DNA of 64,000 nucleotides from Gerris lacustris (taxonomy: Eukaryota; Arthropoda; Insecta; Hemiptera; Gerridae): contig OX578286.1 in NCBI GenBank assembly GCA_951217055.1, positions 7,542,033 through 7,606,032 of the forward strand, in the 5' to 3' direction. Positions within the stretch are counted from its first letter, which is position 1; every line of letters begins with the position of its first letter. Shown piece after piece: positions 61,840-64,000 of the stretch. A model generated the notes under the pieces. The model had not been told where the DNA came from. It did no database searches and saw nothing but the letters and a program-made list of their open reading frames with translations. The translations under genes and the position numbers were made by a program.

Positions 61840-63115
61840 TGTAACGATATTATTTTTAGTTTATTATCCACCCGGTAAAATTTTTGTTTAAGGAAAATTT
61901 AGGGGCGGATCGATGTTCTGGTGAATTGTTAGGAGGTCTTTTTATTTATTATTTTAGGGCAGTCGCTGATTAGTATTCTTTCTTTGGTAGTTCTTTGGTT
62001 TTGTTCTTCTTTTTCTTTTTTTGGGTACACTGGGTGATCCTGAGAGGTTAGGTGTCTCGGTGATCTCGTGGTGCCAGAGCACTTTGGTGGTTAGAAAAAA
62101 AAGTGATTGAATAGGGTGAGTTGGTGCTTAAGTTTTGGGCAACTTAAACTAGGATCAACGAAGCAGAACACGAGAGTGGATTGCGCTGGTTGCTGTCTGA
62201 GACGCCAGTGAAAGCTTCGAGGGCCCCCTTAAGTCCACTGACGATCCTCACCAAGTTCTGCCGGATCGAGCCGCGAGCGTCGAAGTCTGGGAACACCTAT
62301 CAAGTTAAAAATTCAAGTAAGATCGACCAATTTCTGTTCTCTTCACCTTCCAGAGTGGGACGGCTTGGACCCCTTCCCCCACTCCTCCGAGGGTCTTCCC
62401 TCTTCCCTCAAACTACATCCCACTACATTCTACCATTTATTTTTTTTTCCAAATTCTTATATTTTATTACAACCATTTATATTATTTGCAATAGCCCAGT
62501 TTGGTTGGTAGTACCACACCAATTCAAAATCATTACTATTATTTTTATTAATTATTTTAGCGAGCAGAAGACTGCTCTTAGGAGATTACCTGTGAAAGGG
62601 CCCTTAGGGAAACCAGTCAGTTTTGTAGGAAGTTCTTTATTTTATTTTAGTCACTCTATTAAAACTAGTAGTTTCATATAATTTTAATGTTATGGTTTCA
62701 CAGGAGAATATCATTTGTTATGTACCCTGGGCCAAGGCAGTGAAGATTCCACTTGCCTAATAAAGAGTGAACAGTTTATTCATCTAATCTTTATTTTAAT
62801 TATTTTTGTATCTTACTTAATCATCCTTACCTTTTATTATTCCCTGTCCCTGGATTCCCCATTCTCCAGTTTTCAATTTTCCTTTATATCTGTTCCTCTG
62901 AGTTACTCTAGTGAGTGCTCAGACTTAAGTCCCTTTTCTTTGTTATTAATCGTTTTTAATTTGAATGGGGTGGCGTCCACTTTAATTTGCTTTCGTATGG
63001 TAGTTGAATTGTCAGGAGACCTCAAAAACTGTCCAAAACCCCGCCCACCTAGCAAATCGACTGAGTTGGGCTATAACATACTCAAATTGTAGAGCCCATA
63101 GATTTTGGGGCTACA
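61840..63115 (+). repeat. 3' LTR
   Basis: 1276 bp, same length as the 5' LTR and identical wherever compared by eye. AATAAA at 62759-62764, the same offset (919) as in the 5' LTR. Confidence 0.95.
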
Positions 63116-63410
63116 ACAGGGCCCGACTGAATCCGCAGTTACACGTGTCATTCCGCACAGTTCGTGAACTCCAACCTCCAGTTCACAAACAAACCCCCAC
63201 ACCTGCCTCTTAGAAATAAACATGTTTATCTTTATAAACAAAAGAAAAAAAAAAAAAGAAATACAGATCTTTAACTAATCATATAAACAAATGGCACGTT
63301 AGGAAAGGAAAGATTAGGGAATACGATACACCATAAGAAAATATAAAACCTACATAAATATAACTACACTCTCTCTCTCTCTCTTTCTACATAATAAAAT
63401 TATCAATTCA
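63116..63410. other. 3' flank of the LTR retrotransposon
   Basis: After ACAG, about 90 bases of moderately GC-rich sequence (to about 63213), then an A-rich stretch and a (CT)n run near 63367-63385. No gene supported. Confidence 0.4.
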
Positions 63411-63600
63411 TATTTAACGATTTTGGTAGTATTCATACTACGGAAAGATTAAGTTTTAATTTAAATATTACATTAAAAATATAGAGGAAATATAGAGGCC
63501 TGTGGTTCAAATCCCAGCGCTGGAGTGTATTTTTCTCTGTCTGTTTCCCGTAGTTAACAATAATTATAATTTGATTTAAAATAAAATTATCTTAAATTAA
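63411..63600. repeat. tRNA-derived repeat, partial copy
   Basis: Shares 'attttggtagtattcatact' and 'gaggcctgtggttcaaatcc' through 'ctctgtctgtttcccgtagt' with 45895-46150. It keeps the B box but lacks the A-box half. Confidence 0.65.
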
Positions 63601-64000
63601 ACTCGCATCTAATTTTGCCTCTAACATGCTATCTAAACATGCCATCCAAAATGTCATCAAAATCGGCTATGAATGCTGAAGAAGAAATTACACACTAACA
63701 AATTTAAAAATAGTCGGTCAATTAGTGTGGCACATAGCTTCCTCGCTCTAGTAGGCAAAGAAATGATCAGTTTAAGAAATAAAAATACCTTGATAAATTA
63801 GTCTTTAATTTGAACATATTTCGTAGAAACAAAGCCTCCAACATGCGCCAAAAGTTAGCGTACATATAATAAACATAATAAACAAATAACACAGCAACCA
63901 AATAATAGAGACCGCTATATAAACATTTATTTCTTAATTTTACCCCCTCAAAACTATAAATTACATAAAATAGAACCTATCAAAAATGAATCTACTATTC
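63601..64000. other. Intergenic with family X end remnant
   Basis: 'cggtcaattagtgtggcaca' and 'tagcttcctcgctc' at about 63712-63748 are the X terminus (minus orientation). The rest is AT-rich and unassigned. Confidence 0.5.

Larger units (their letters stand above)
54103..63115 (+). mobile_element. Complete Ty3/gypsy LTR retrotransposon, about 9.0 kb
   Basis: Two 1276-bp LTRs of the form TG...CA (TGTAACGA... and ...GGGGCTACA), flanked by the 4-bp target duplication ACAG (54099-54102, 63116-63119). Order: LTR, bulged lysine-tRNA-like primer site, long leader, gag, -1 frameshift, pol with protease-RT-RNase H-integrase, LTR. Integrase after RT places it in Ty3/gypsy. No envelope-like ORF between pol (61555) and the 3' LTR. 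Both main ORFs are intact and the LTRs look identical, so insertion is recent. LTR length and a tRNA-Lys-type primer site recall the Osvaldo group; this is only an inference. Confidence 0.95.

Overview
This is a repeat-dense, AT-rich eukaryotic nuclear window, most likely from an insect; the order cannot be settled from sequence alone. Three kinds of evidence support this. First, there are spliced genes with GT-AG introns, TATA/initiator promoters and AATAAA signals. Second, there is a typical arthropod mobile-element set: Ty3/gypsy, RTE-, Jockey- and I-like LINEs, Penelope-like elements, Helitrons, hAT and PIF/Harbinger MITEs, and tRNA-derived repeats. Third, there are long (TA)n tracts and minisatellites. 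No bacterial-style operons, rRNA genes or CRISPR arrays were seen.

Host genes: I can support three related genes. Gene A (12025-13490) and gene C (42364-45476) have the same plan. A first exon encodes a signal peptide followed by a low-complexity Thr/Ala/Pro/Ser region and one cysteine just before the splice site. A phase-0 intron starts at AGG|GTGAG. A tiny second exon (27-32 codons) then carries a C...CC...C...C pattern. Together the exons give a six-cysteine, knottin-like C-terminal tail on a mucin-like secreted precursor. Gene B (16503-17471) is a local duplicate of A, including its promoter. Its mucin part is open for 322 codons, but its cysteine tail has decayed by premature stops, frameshifts and lost cysteine codons.

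Mobile elements by region: 0.5-1.1 kb, RTE-like LINE end; 1.6-2.4 kb, terminal-hairpin family X and a palindrome; 4.7-10.8 kb, two Helitrons; 11.3 kb, hammerhead-like motif; 14.3-14.7 kb, hairpin array; 15-16 kb, X copy and Jockey end; 18-19.4 kb, Penelope-like and tRNA-like repeats inside the relict intron of gene B; 20.6-26 kb, a foldback family, a MITE, and a 2-kb foldback nested in an X copy; 28-32.6 kb, minisatellite, hairpin element, and a hAT element with a nested Harbinger MITE; 34-37.4 kb, X copies with a nested 531-bp MITE; 37.8-41.6 kb, family Z, then a decayed Helitron holding a Jockey LINE and an X copy, then a 37-bp minisatellite; 43.4-46.9 kb, a perfect 241-bp palindrome, Penelope-like fragments and a tRNA-derived foldback; 49.4-51.2 kb, decayed I-like LINE; 52-54 kb, minisatellite, Z copy and a short hAT MITE.

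The youngest feature is a complete Ty3/gypsy LTR retrotransposon (54103-63115). It has two 1276-bp LTRs that look identical, a 4-bp ACAG target duplication, a gag ORF, a pol ORF in the -1 frame with a clear GGGAAAC slippery site and downstream pseudoknot, and no envelope ORF. Many insertions are nested, and several have exact target duplications that can be checked against uninterrupted copies in the same window, so a relative order of events can be read directly.
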